The position numbers and the translations under genes are program-made. Below are positions 46,570-57,785 of a DNA stretch of 64,000 nucleotides, in pieces (positions within the stretch are counted from its first letter, which is position 1; the number at the start of each line of letters is the position of its first letter). The DNA comes from Bedellia somnulentella. Lineage: Eukaryota > Arthropoda > Insecta > Lepidoptera > Bedelliidae. A model generated the notes under the pieces. It did not search any database and was not told the origin of the DNA. It was given only the letters and a program-made list of their open reading frames with translations. Location: assembly GCA_963576735.1 (NCBI GenBank), contig OY755178.1:9982001-10046000 (forward strand), read 5' to 3'.

Positions 46570-47083
46570 CGTTCATATGAGACTTCAAAACTGTACTGTA
46601 TCTTTTTATGAACACATATTTTAGGAATTCATTTAATATACTTATTAAATATAATCGAATGTAACAGAGCGCTATATTGTTTAAAAAGTGCTTGTTAATG
46701 TATATTCGTATTCAATTAACATCATTTTAAACTATTATCTATTATCATTGTATTAATTATTTTACAATTCTTTTTCACTCAATTTCCAAAACTGACGGAG
46801 AAGTAAAGTATGTTAGTTCTGCACACTTAAATTTACATACATACATATACTCTCGGCTATAAATCCCTTTAAGAGGTAGCCAGAGCTAGGGAATAAGAAA
46901 TTCCTTAGCCACTTTTGGAAGTTTCGTGGGGAAAAGATGGTGAAATAAAGGTTGTTGGTGATGGGTCTCCAACCGCATCACCCAAAAATTCCTTAAAAAC
47001 CCCAATACCGTTAGTCTTCCTCTTACGTACACCCACCGGAAGAAATGGGGTAATGCTATTCTAGCCGACACTACCCACTAAAA
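46570..47083 (-). repeat. Left arm of 510-bp inverted pair
   Basis: On the minus strand: a family A copy (47083 down to about 46836) followed by 265 bp of non-family-A DNA ending ctcatatgaacg. Matches 49638-50147 in inverted orientation: about 4 differences in the 265 bp, but about 17 in the 245-bp A part. Confidence 0.92.
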
Positions 47084-47277
47084 GCACACTTCATAGCTAT
47101 ATAATATAAAATTAAAGTTTATATAGCAAAAAGGCCCAGTTCAGTGTTATTCCAATGATTTATAGATTATTATTATTGCATTGTTTGTATTTGTCTATAG
47201 CAAAGGAATAATGTAGTTTTACTTAAATTAAGGTAAAATTTCATTTCAACTAATTAGTTCAATTATTAAACATATAA

Positions 47278-47778
47278 TTGGCGACTTCGGAAGACTCATT
47301 TGGATCAAATAGAGAATGTGCTCAAAAAGGCAGATATACTAAGTATGAGAAATAAAAGACGTAAGTCATACATACATACATATACTCGCGGCTATAAATC
47401 CCTGGAAGGGATAGCCAGAGCTAAGGAATTAGACATTCCTCAGCCACTTTTGGACAGTTGAGTGACGAAAAATGGTTGTAAAAAACGATGGTAAAAAAAA
47501 GGTTTTTGGTGATGGGTCTCCAACCGCATCGCCCAATGATCCCTTAACAGCCCCAATACCGTTAGCCGTCTCTTACATACACCCACCGGAAGATATGGGG
47601 TAGTGCTATTCTAAGCCGGCACTACACAGCACTAGAAATAAAAGAGTGTGTATAAAAATATTGATGGATGTCAACGAAGCTAGAGAGGTTTGCCAGGATC
47701 GTAAAAAGTGTTGATCGATAGTCTCAGCCTATCCCGATGGAGACTAATGGCGTGAGTATATGTATGTATGTACGTATG
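47278..47778 (+). mobile_element. RTE LINE 3' end split by family A
   Basis: Left 47278-47347 (ggcgacttcggaagactcat; gtgctcaaaaaggcagatat) and right 47646-47778 (gtgtgtataaaaatattgat to a TATG tail). The A copy lies between. Confidence 0.88.
47348..47645 (-). mobile_element. Family A with 12-bp target-site duplication inside RTE
   Basis: agaaataaaaga at 47348-47359 and 47634-47645. The tail side has a few extra bases (cgtaagt) before the CATA repeats. A younger than this RTE copy. Confidence 0.92.
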
Positions 47779-48404
47779 AAGGATTATCTCAATGGTAATT
47801 AACAACGTGAATCCCAAAAATAAACATACGTTAAAAATATGTTAATCATGTACTTTTCTCTGCTTACCTTTTTATTATAAACTAGTGGTTCGCCCCGGCT
47901 TCGCACGGATGGTGTTAAATATTTTTACTGCTCACCCCCTACGATTAGCGTGATGATGATTCCTGTGTCCTTTTCCTGGTTCTGAGCCACCTCCAACAAT
48001 TTTCAGTCAGATCGGTTCTTCCGTTCACGAGTTATAAATAGTGTAACTAACACCACTTTCTTTTATATATGTCATAGGATGATTTGATGTTTAGGTTTTT
48101 TGCAAAAAACCTAGGGATTTTGCAAAAATCCGGATATTTAGACAACGGTTATAATATTTTCTAATCATACTAGGTCTTTTGCATAAAAACTACAACTAGT
48201 TTTTTGAGTCATACTAAACCAACGTTTAGTATGACTCGGAAACGAAATGTCAGTTTTTATGAATACTGTACACTGATTGGTCGATTGCAGTGCCCCATAA
48301 ACACGTCATCTCTGATTGGTTGTTAATTAAGACGTACTTACTTCATTGTTCCTACCTACATTTAATTTGATTGTTATTTTAATTTTAGTTACAAAAAGTT
48401 CCTT

Positions 48405-48679
48405 TGTATAAAAATACATACATACATACTTATACTCACGGCTATATTTCCCTAGAAGGGGTAACCAGAGCTAAGGAATTATAAATTCCTCAGCCACTTT
48501 TGGAAGTTGAATGGGGAAAAGATGGTAAGAATAAAGGTTTTTGGTGATGGGTCTCCAACCGCATCGCCCAAAAATCCAATAAAAAGGCCCAATACCCTTA
48601 GTCCCCTCTTACGACACCCGTGGGTAGAAAGGGGTAGCGACATTCTAAGCCGGCACTACACGGCTAATGTATAAAAATA
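48405..48679 (-). mobile_element. Family A with 12-bp target-site duplication
   Basis: tgtataaaaata at 48405-48416 and 48668-48679. Full length; subtype with ccaataaaaaggcccaatac shared with 44.2 kb. Confidence 0.93.
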
Positions 48680-48770
48680 GTAATGTCATTTCCCTTTATA
48701 ACTCTAGCTATAATACCTCAACACTACAATTTAAAACGTACTTACTTTTTTGTTCCTACCTATATTGCAG

Positions 48771-48960
48771 ACGTCCGTGGCCGAGTGGATAGGTGACTAG
48801 CTTTTCGGTCTCGAGGTTGCGGGTTTGATCTCCGCTCGGAGCAACATTTTTGTGATGAGCATTATGTGTAGTATATATTAAATATATCGCTGAGTGAGTA
48901 TTCTATTATACAAGTGTTTCTTAGTTTGGGGTAACTTGATCTGTGTATAATAATACATAT
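48771..48960 (+). mobile_element. Family E SINE
   Basis: Box A-like tggccgagtggataggtgac at 48778 and box B gggtttgatctcc at 48821-48833. Body ends ggggtaacttgatctgtgta. Possible second, older insertion in the TIR element. Confidence 0.8.
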
Positions 48961-49637
48961 TATGTCCGAACGTGATAGTAATTTTACTCCAACAAAAGAG
49001 TAAAAAAATATATTTAATTCCTAGTATCAAATAAGTATGACAATACTTATTTATTTGACATTTCTTACCCCTTATAACTCTAGCTATAATATCTCAATAC
49101 CACAATGACGAACCAATCAAAATAAGTGTAGGCGAGCAATCAGAAATCAGCCAATCAGCATTAAAGAAGTACAATTTTACTATCCAACTAGTTTTTTCGC
49201 AAAAAACCTAGTAAGATTAGAAAATATTATAACCGTTACCTAATTATCCGGATTTTTGTAAAATTCCTAGGTTTTTTGCAGAAAACCTAATTATCAAACA
49301 TCCTATGACATATATATAGATTTATTGCGCTAATATTAAAGCTTGTTTAACCTGAACTGTGTAAACCGCTGCATTTATTATTATCTCGTCTTTGAAACTT
49401 TTTAGCCAATCAATAAGCTTTGGCGGAGAAGTTCGGAGTGCTTTTAGTGTTCCAAAGTTGGGTGCTCAATACTTTTTAAGACTGTTGGAACAAATTTTCT
49501 TCATGACTAAACTATGACTTGACATATATTTAGTTTAGAAAAGAGAGTTTAAAGTGTAAGAATTTAAAGGTTTAATTTATCGATGGTGAATGAATAAAAC
49601 TCGGTTTCATATATTATTAATATTTTTGTATATCTTT

Positions 49638-50147
49638 GATGTGTAGTGTCGGCTTAGAATAGCACTACCCCATATCTTCCGGTGGGTGTACGTAAGAGGC
49701 GACAAACGGTATTGGGGCTTTTTAAGGGACTGTTGGGCGATGCGGTCGGAGACCCATTACCAACAACCTTTATTTTACCATCTTTTCCCTACGCAACTTC
49801 CAAAAGTGGCTAAGGAATTTCTTATTCCCTAGCTCTGGCTACCCCTTAAAGGGATTTATAGCCGAGAGTATATGTATGTATGTAAATTTAAGTGTGCAGA
49901 ACTACATACTTTACTTCTCCGTCAGTTTTGGAAATTGAGTGAAAAAGGATTGTAAAATAATTAATACAATGATAATAGATAATAGTTTAAAATGATGTTA
50001 ATTGAATACGAATATACATTAACAAGCACTTTCTAAACAATATAGCGCTCTGTTACATTCGATTGTATTTAATAAGTATATTAAATGAATTCCTAAAATA
50101 TGTGTTCATAAAAAGATACAGTACAGTTTTGAAGTCTCATATGAACG
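49638..50147 (+). repeat. Right arm of 510-bp inverted pair
   Basis: Family A (49640-49882) plus 265 bp that match the left arm. Homology begins exactly at the 5' end of A and stops at ctcatatgaacg (50147). Confidence 0.92.
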
Positions 50148-50159
50148 CAAATGCAACAA

Positions 50160-50258
50160 ACGCAACTTTCAAAAGTGGCTGAGGAATTTCTAATTCCTTA
50201 GCACTGGCTACCCCTTCTAGGGATTTATAGCCATGAGTATATGTATGTATGTATGTTG
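50160..50258 (+). repeat. Family A 3' end, 5'-truncated
   Basis: gcaactttcaaaagtggctg to a clean (TATG)n tail. Lies 12 bp beyond the right arm. Confidence 0.88.
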
Positions 50259-50789
50259 TATAACTTGTATACTTAACTGCTTGTTCCATAAATATAATAT
50301 GTTATCCGATATTCGAAGTATACAACATAGGAAAAGATCCCGAATAAATGTTTAAACTCACGCACGCAGCGATAACGCCCCGCATATCCCCAAGGTAGTG
50401 GCAGAGGTACTTTCAAACATCATGCGATATTTTGTCACCATTTTGCTTTGATTGCGTATTAGCGTCATACATTCTTTGAACTTATAATAAATATGTATGT
50501 GTTTAATTTAAGTAATAATATTAATGGAGAAAGATTTCTTTGCATTTCAAATTGAAATTGAAAAAATTGAACAGGGCAAGCAATCTCACTTCATTGCATG
50601 CAATACCATGAGGAAAACTCCGGCGACAATAAATTTTATGGGTTACTGTTATTACCCTAAATTCAATACTCAATTGGGTATATCTGGGTTGCACATAAAA
50701 TGTTACAACAAAGAACCAAGCAAAACAAAACGGGAGAAGATTTTTTGGTTTCCTAGTCAATATACACAATTTTAAAATACATAAATACA
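50259..50789. other. Interval without recognised gene
   Basis: Opposite-strand open frames of 99 (-) and 83 (+) codons overlap at 50521-50820 with no domain; taken as chance. Confidence 0.4.
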
Positions 50790-51182
50790 TACATATACTA
50801 ATTGCATAAACTAATTGCATAAACGTTCACGCCGAATATCCCCGAAGGGGTTGGCAGAGGTACTAATACTTCTGAACATCACGTGACTTTGTCACCTGGT
50901 GTTCAGAGTACCCACGTTTTGCATGGACAGTGTACTCACGTGATAGGGGGCAGGCCTATCGCCGTTTTGTACGAATACACTGTCACATGACTAAGTACAA
51001 CTCAGCCATGTGGGTTTCCTCATGATGTTTTCCCTCACCGTTAACAACCATGATAAATTAACCACACATATGTCTTTAGAAAAGACAAATTGGTGTAGGC
51101 CCGACCCAGGATTTGAACACTAGTCGCTTGCACGATAACCGAGTGTTCTACCCACTGGGCTATCACGGTTGCCTACATATAC
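50790..51182 (-). mobile_element. Family B SINE, full length, 9-bp target-site duplication
   Basis: tacatatac at 50790-50798 and 51174-51182. Head at right with box B complement ggatttgaacac. Same body subtype as 16.6 and 52.1 kb. Confidence 0.9.
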
Positions 51183-51247
51183 ATTACATATACTCATGGC
51201 TATAAATCTCTTAAAGATGTAGCCAGAGCTTCGGAATAATGCTAGTG
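51183..51247 (-). repeat. Family A 3' end scrap
   Basis: actcatggctataaatctct and agatgtagccagagcttcgg. Possibly the site into which B inserted. Confidence 0.6.
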
Positions 51248-51884
51248 TGCATGGGGTAAGTTGGCAGAATAACGGATACAATCTACTACTATAACAATAC
51301 CGGGACCAACGGTTTACCGTGTCCTCCAAAATACAGAATCAACTTAATTTTTTGATAATCAGCACTAGTAGCATGAGGCCTGTAGGAGCAAGTATTTCAC
51401 ATGCGGAGAGAAAACATAAGAACTGACAGATTACTGATAGAAATCTGTCAGTGGCTCACTTATCACATGACATATTTGCTTGGGCAAGTGATTAAAACTA
51501 GGATACCTAAGCGGGTTAAATCCTACATCTATTGAATTTGTGAGTTTAACTCCCGAAAAGCCGAAGTTGAGAGCCGAATAATCTACCGCTAGATCACTGA
51601 AGCAGTCAGCTTATAAAACATTCCAAATCAAGTAAGGATTTTTTGTTTTTGGAGTGAGTAGTCGAATTAAAAGGAGGGCGTACTACGTTAATCTCTGTCC
51701 AACACAGCCATCGCGTCTGCTAAATGGCCCTTGAAATTATATTTTATGATTTTTGTACAAGCGATTTAACAAATTTTACGATTTTTCTTTGAATTCGATA
51801 TCAAATTGAATAGATATTCTTTATTTTCAGTCTTTCAAAGGCTTATAAATGTTAAAAAGTAATTATATTGTTGTTGGTACTCGG
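51248..51884. other. Interval without recognised gene
   Basis: No supported feature. Confidence 0.35.
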
Positions 51885-52062
51885 TATTGTTGACGACAAA
51901 GGGTATTGGGGCTTTTTAAATCACTTTCAACGATCACTTACAATCTATAATTTTACCATCTTTACCACATTAAACTTACAACAATGGCCGAGGAATTGCA
52001 AATTTCATAGTATGAATAAACCTTGTACAGTCATTTATAGCCGCAAGTCTACTTATACAGGT
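51885..52062 (+). repeat. Family A, old copy
   Basis: gggtattggggctttttaaa, taattttaccatctttacca and atggccgaggaattgcaaat are recognisable; an 80-codon frame across it is incidental. Confidence 0.65.
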
Positions 52063-52117
52063 AATACAAACCTAAAAAATAAGAATGTAGCTTGCCGATG
52101 CTCTAAATAAAAGCGAT

Positions 52118-52509
52118 TGATTCAAGCTCGACAAGCAAGACGACGTGATAGCTCAATGGGTAGAACACCGGTTATCGTGCAAGCGACTAGTGTTCAAATC
52201 CCGGGTCGGGCCTACACCAATTTGTCTTTTCTAAAGACATATATGTGGTTAATTGATCATGGTTGTTAACGGTGAGGGAAAACATCGTGAGGAAAACCAC
52301 ATGGCTGAGTTGTACTTAGTCATGTGACAGTGTATTCGTACAAAACGGCGATAGGCCTGCCCCCTATTACGTGAGTACACTGTCCATGCAAAACGTGAGT
52401 ACTCTGAACACCAGGTGACAAAGTCACGTGGTGTTCAGAAGTATTAGTACCTCTGCCAACCCCTTCGGGGATATTCGGCGTGAACGTTAATGTTATGATT
52501 CAAGCTCGA
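52118..52509 (+). mobile_element. Family B reference copy with 14-bp target-site duplication
   Basis: tgattcaagctcga at 52118-52131 and 52496-52509. Element 52132-52495: box A-like tgatagctcaatgggtag (52146-52163) and box B gttcaaatccc (52192-52202) at normal tRNA spacing, a tRNA-unrelated body with gttgttaacggtgagggaaa, and the 3' block ctctgccaaccccttcgggg (52451-52470) then ggcgtgaacgttaatg. Pol III-transcribed SINE; the 3' block resembles the RTE end. Confidence 0.95.
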
Positions 52510-52679
52510 TGTGAAAAAAAAAACATCTCACAGTTAACCGGGTACGAAAAAAATGTCAAGATCATTTTACACGGACTTCTCCAGCAGTTATCCATTAATC
52601 GGCATACACGGACAACCAGTGGCAGTCAACAGCTTGAAACGATTACAGGTGTCACAACTTTTAAGCACTATAGAGTAAA

Positions 52680-52850
52680 TATACACACATACATATATAT
52701 TTATATATTCACGCCATTAGGTCCGATTGCGTTAGGCAGAAACCATCGATTGCCATTTTGTACGATAGTAAAGTCTATTAAATACTAAATGAATCAATCT
52801 TTACACACATGATTTTTAATTTGTCATACTTAAGAAAATTCTAAATTAGT
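52680..52850 (-). repeat. RTE LINE 3' end, old copy
   Basis: cacgccattaggtccgattg, aggcagaaaccatcgattgc and ttacacacatgatttttaat on + follow the RTE order. Confidence 0.65.
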
Positions 52851-53501
52851 AGTCATACTAAAACTTTTGATTATTGTAGTAGTTTATAGGACAATCTCGT
52901 AGTCTATTTGCTCGTATATTTGCAGATAGATCAAACATCCCTTACAAGAAAGTTCAATAGTCAATCTCGTTCTAATTAGCTAAAGTTTGAATCGAATAGA
53001 AACGAGTAAACGCGTAATTTCACATATAGAATGATCGTAGACATTTACGCCTAATTAATAATGTAATGCAAAGGAAGCGTTGAAAGCCTCTTTAATTAAA
53101 TTTGTCTACGTCGCGTATTTGAAAGGGAACGATTAACATTGTGAAAGCTTGCAGAGCAGGCAGAGACGCGCGAATTTGTATGGCTTGATTGATGGAAGTC
53201 GGCTTCCCAAACTATATGCGTCTTTTATGATGCTTTATATCAAATTTATTACGTGATGTTTTGTTATTATATCGTGATGGAAATATTTAATTAGTTGCGA
53301 AGGAATAACATTACGCAACTTTCTGAGGGAGGAACATAAAGGAAATGAAAGTTATGAGCCACCTTTAATAAATTTAAATGTTGTAAACCACTATTTAAGT
53401 ATTTATATTTCGATGATATATCTGATGGTCTATTTACGCGTTGCTAAAAGGCGACAAACTCCGGCCATTAGGTGTCGGAGAGAATAGAACCGAGCCAACC
53501 C
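52851..53501. other. Interval without recognised gene
   Basis: Looks single-copy. No feature supported. Confidence 0.35.
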
Positions 53502-54021
53502 AATAGCTACGTCCACACTGTGCCTTTTTTTGTTCAATAAGGGCATGCGTCATAGCGCAGTCAACAGCGCACGTGAGGCATGCCCTTAATGCATGCGTGA
53601 TGACAGTTGAAAGCGGAGCGCGCGCTGTGTTGCAAGTTATCCGGTGTCGGGTGGATTTCTGTGCGTCATAGCGTTCAACAACAAGATGGTGGACGAAGAA
53701 AAAGATTTAACATTAAGTTTTATTGAAGATTACAGAAGCTTTCCACAACTCTGGGATCCTAACAATAAACTTTACACGAATAAAGTAAAGAGGAACGATG
53801 GTTTTTTTTTCTGGAATTTCTTATGACCAAGTAAGCTGCATATATTCCCCCAAGTAAAATATTGTCGTCGCACATGTTTCCAACAGAAACTCAAACTACG
53901 AATAAAGTATGGTGTTGGTTTCAATTAACGCATTCACTTATTGTAAGCGTCTATTGAAAGTTGAATAGAAAGATGAAGACGAAAGTTGAAGATGAAAAGG
54001 CACAGTGTGGACGTAGCTAAT
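53502..54021. mobile_element. Harbinger-like MITE with MADF-type exon, 514 bp
   Basis: Perfect terminal inverted repeats AGCTACGTCCACACTGTGCC (continuing TTTT) at 53505 and 54018, flanked by AAT at 53502-53504 and 54019-54021. Near the left end a stem taagggcatgc/gcatgccctta encloses about 30 bases. The TIR style and the internal MADF-like exon fit PIF/Harbinger, though AAT is not the commonest 3-bp site. No transposase. Confidence 0.83.
53686..53831 (+). pseudogene. MADF/Myb-SANT-like exon remnant
   Basis: Starts at an ATG in good context (aacaagATGG). Reads MVDEEKDLTLSFIEDYRSFP then QLWDPNNKLYTNKVKRND. This is the start of a MADF-type DNA-binding domain (F-I--Y---P-LWD----Y-NK--R-D), the kind of accessory protein PIF/Harbinger elements carry. 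After KRND there is a T9 run; in the adjacent frame the text reads GISYDQ and then GTAAGC, a possible splice donor at 53832. The domain is cut short; the rest of the gene is absent. Confidence 0.68.
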
Positions 54022-54444
54022 GATATTTTTTTTTTAATTTTGGAAAATACTTAACTACTACTGTATTTATCAAATGTTATATACTAAAAGATATGTATGG
54101 GGTAAATTTCACAGACAACTAATTTGTTGCGTTCAAATATCCATTATTGTTAAAGTTATTTGCAAAGATAATAAAATCAAATAGAAAACCATGTATTTTA
54201 AGGAGTTAATAGAATCGCTTCTTTCACTTAATCTTTCCAAGGTGAGGATGAATCTGTAATTTTCAGCATTTATTCAACATTATTTTAAATTAAAACTTTT
54301 TTATTTTAAGATACTTATGTGCACAAGGACAATTAATTGTTTCAAATGAAATTTCAAAATATTTACAAAAAATTGGCTTAACCTTGTATCAAATAAAAAA
54401 TAAGAAAACAGTGCTAAGAGGGTGGCTGCATTGCCCTATTGCTT
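54022..54444. other. Interval without recognised gene
   Basis: No supported feature. Confidence 0.35.
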
Positions 54445-54555
54445 CTAAATTGAAATTTTCTAAGCGACTTTTACAAGTTAAGTGGGGAAAAGGTTGTAAA
54501 GTAAAAGATCGCTGACATCCAAAAATTTTTTAGAAAGCTCAAATACACTTCACAG
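54445..54555 (-). repeat. Family A, old scrap
   Basis: agttaagtggggaaaaggtt and flanking words only. Confidence 0.5.
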
Positions 54556-55972
54556 GACTTTAGAATTAATTACACAACTTTTATTTTTTATGTCTGTCAA
54601 ACAAACTAAAAGGCACCATCATTTCTTAAATATTATGTTTGCTTATGTGCTACCAGTTAATGCAAAATATAAAGACGTAGTAGATCAAACAACACAGAAT
54701 ATATTCACAAGCATTTTCCAAGACAATCTCAGCGGGAGTGCAAACAGGATAATCTTAATTCGAACCCCTATATACTTCATTTTGAACAAACATCGAGTGA
54801 AAAGCTCATACTAAGTTCATTTTCTCAGCGACTGCTGTGTAATGGTAGATGCTTGTTTTCTCACTCGAATTACGCTTCATTAGCCTTTTATTTTTCACTC
54901 TTTTTGCGCTTCTCTTTCTCCTTACTTTTTTATTTCAAACTTTCTAACTTCAAAGTACTTTGAAAATAACAAATTTTGGGATACTATTCTCTCAACGGTT
55001 CACTCTAAACTTTTTTTTACATAAACAAGACCTGGATTTTAGTTGTACCCACCTAGGTTTAGTGGTACTAATATAAGCAGAAATTAATGCAAATCATGTG
55101 TTGATCTTATTATAGTGTTCTCTAGGATTGTGAAAAGTAGACATTGTTTTTTTCTGAGTGTACGAGTATATGAGTGATAATATAATTCATGTCCGTCAAA
55201 TGAATTCTTTAATTTCTGATTTAATATGACAATAACTCTGAATTTTACAAGAGGTTTTTTCACCAATAAGTATAATACCTCTCATTGTTTTATTGTATGC
55301 ATATTGCAAAGTATATCATAGTAATATATACTAAGTATATGCGGCTTCACTTCTCAGCTGGTGCAACAGGGTGAGTGTCATACGTAGTCGAAACTATCGC
55401 GGCTCCGATACCAACTTTTATTGGAAAACTTATACCGGCTCCTGATCGTATGCAGTTTAGTTATACGATAGTTACATTACACTATTTTCTACTTATGCAG
55501 TTCTTATTTTACTAGGAAGTTTTGTTTTAGTTGGGTCTAGCTTGTATTTTGTGATGTTCACCTGAATGGTGATTTAAGATATTTCAAAATTTGTGAGTAA
55601 TGATGAATATACACGATACATTTTAAATGCCATTTTTTTATGTCTGTCATCTGTTAATTTAATATTAAATATAAATCAAATCACATATTACCTGTTCTAA
55701 GGGCGGATCGGATACTTTATACAAAGCAATTTCCGGAGAAAATTTACCGCTACTTTACCTTTTAAAGTACGTGTAACAATAAATTACATAAGTACATTTT
55801 CCTGGAATAACTGTATCGGGACTTCGTAGTAGCTTTTCTTCATGGAAAATTATGAAGTAGATTTCTGTTAGTTAATCAAAAAAATACTTAGCAAGACAAA
55901 CTACAAAATAAAACTGACACTAAAACAAAATTTTCTATGAATGCAAAGTAAAGTTTTTTCATTTATTCATTT
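54556..55972. other. Interval without recognised gene
   Basis: AT-rich; short frames at 54590 (+) and 55266 (-) have no domain. Confidence 0.4.
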
Positions 55973-56070
55973 CCAGTTGTTAACGGTAAGGAAAATCATC
56001 GTAACGCGCAACCCACATGGCTGGGTTTTACTTAGCCATGTGACAGTGTATTCGTCGTATGAACGTTCAT
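55973..56070 (+). repeat. Family B scrap
   Basis: gttgttaacggtaaggaaaa, cccacatggctgggttttac and catgtgacagtgtattcg from the middle of the SINE. Confidence 0.7.
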
Positions 56071-57086
56071 TTTAGTATTTCAAATAAAAAATCAATCAAA
56101 ACACGAAATTGAAATGACAATTACAGAAATTGAAACTCAATGTCAGCATTCACTTTTGTGATACAATTTCTACTTTTTATTGAGCAATTAAGTTCTCCCT
56201 TGAGTGGGCTTAGTTCACCCCACGGGGAGGAGTATTTTTTATTTTGTTGTTCTTTAATTGGTCTGATTGGTGCGCGGCAAACTAGAGCCTTGTTCAACCG
56301 TTCAATGTACGATTTGCAGGCTTCACTTGCGTTCAAACGGTTGTTACAACTTTCCCATTTCGCTTGTATTGTTCCTTCCTTTTTTGAGTAGTCCGTGCGT
56401 GACTTTTGCAATATAAACAAAAATACATTTTGTGGTAACGCATCATTTTTATTTATTGCAATATGGTGAAAAATACATTTACATGTCTACAACATTAAAT
56501 CAGGTATATTATCATTTTATGGAGAAAGGTTTATTTGTCTAACTATTGATCCATCTCTGTCAGTATTTGATGCCACGTTTTATGATTAACCTCATTCAGT
56601 ATATTCAGATTTTCTAAATATTTGTATTGCCATTGCCTTGTATGAAAGAGTTTTTTATTGCTTCCGGTAACATATTTTAGTATAGTATAGATTGCTATTT
56701 TATTGCAATTTATCATTATTATAGTGATCACGTTCTAATGATATCAAAAAGTAATCTTATCAATCAAACTATGCACAAATAAAGTTTATATATTAAATAA
56801 CTTGATAAGAAAGCAAAACAAAACTTATTGCCTGTCTGAGGTATTCCAAGCACTGAACCGTCTATCGATAAAATAAAAATATTTCCCATTTTGTCACGGC
56901 GAGCATTTTACTCGAGAAATATTTGCCGTCATAACTTGCAATAGCTCCCGTGTTTTGCTCTTTGGTATTGAAAGTTATTTCTTGCAAATATTTTTAATGC
57001 TTTTCTTTGTTACTCCGAAAGATTATAATTTCAATAGATTCTTTTCTTTGTTATGTTAGAAATATGAGTGGAGGGATGCAGTTCAG
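56071..57086. other. Interval without recognised gene
   Basis: Opposite frames of 99 (-) and 83 (+) codons overlap at 56121-56420 in a slightly GC-richer patch (ccacggggaggag near 56220). No domain recognised on either strand. Confidence 0.4.
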
Positions 57087-57285
57087 CGGGTCCATTTTGT
57101 ACGGATATACTGTCACATAACTAAGCATACTTATTTAGTCCTGTGGGTTTCCTCACGTGAACCACCTCGTTAAACCACAATGATAAATTATCCACTTTAG
57201 GAAAGATACATTCGGATACGCCAGATTTGGGAATCTTAACCCACGCTGTAAGCTTGTGTTCGTTCCACTGAGGTATCAAGGTTGC
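57087..57285 (-). repeat. Family B, old 5' half
   Basis: ccattttgtacggatatact to the head complement (tccactgaggtatcaaggtt). 3' end missing. Confidence 0.68.
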
Positions 57286-57689
57286 AAAAAAATCTTATTA
57301 CATTGTACATTACATGATTTAATTTTAGAATTATGTATCCACGGACATATTTAAAAAAATGTGAAGATCAAATATGAAATAATGAATTCTTCATCAATCA
57401 GGACTTCAACATGTGAATGACTTCATGTGAATGAAATAGGCAAACGTTCAACAAACACAATAATGTTTTGTTAAGTTAATCGGGAATTGAAACAGCAATA
57501 TCCAGAACAATCTATCACAGCAGGCAATCAGATTGTACGGATTTCTAACTGAATGGCCTCACATCTAATAAATATCACTTATATACTCGTACGTATATAG
57601 AGATACATTGAAATTGATGTCGAGATTTCTTTTCACAGGGGCAAATGTCGTCTATGAAATTTGAACAGTGAATATGGAAAACGCCTTAT

Positions 57690-57785
57690 ATACGCATACT
57701 CGCAGTTAAAAGGGGTAGCCAGGATACCAAAACATAAAAACTCAGCTACTTTTGGAAATAGAATAGAAAAAAGATATGGAATGCA
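57690..57785 (-). repeat. Family A, old 3' end
   Basis: catactcgcagttaaaaggg and tcagctacttttggaaatag. Confidence 0.55.

Larger units (their letters stand above)
48071..49309. mobile_element. Long-TIR element inside the Helitron
   Basis: Ends GTCATAGGATG (48071) and CATCCTATGAC (49309), in an AT repeat that gives an ambiguous ATATAT duplication. About 130 bp at each end are imperfect inverted repeats. They contain the 22-bp palindrome TAGGTTTTTTGCAAAAAACC(TA), and only on the left a 13-bp hairpin gagtcatactaaa at 48206-48237. It carries A (48405-48679) and E (48771-48960). About 780 bp without them. No transposase, superfamily not assigned. Confidence 0.8.
47884..49320 (-). mobile_element. 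Non-autonomous Helitron, interrupted
   Basis: Minus strand starts TCTATATATAT at 49320, with host A before it, and ends gccggggcgaaccactag at 47884, with host T after it. TC...CTAG between A and T is the Helitron signature. Without the nested element it is about 200 bp. Body words (gttcacgagttataaatag on +) match a sequence type widespread in insect Helitrons. No coding. Confidence 0.82.

Noticed and set aside
50521..50820. Opposing frames of 99 and 83 codons
   Set aside because: Overlapping on both strands, no recognisable motif and no start context.
56121..56420. Opposing frames of 99 and 83 codons
   Set aside because: No recognised domain; the patch is only slightly GC-richer. Kept as unassigned.
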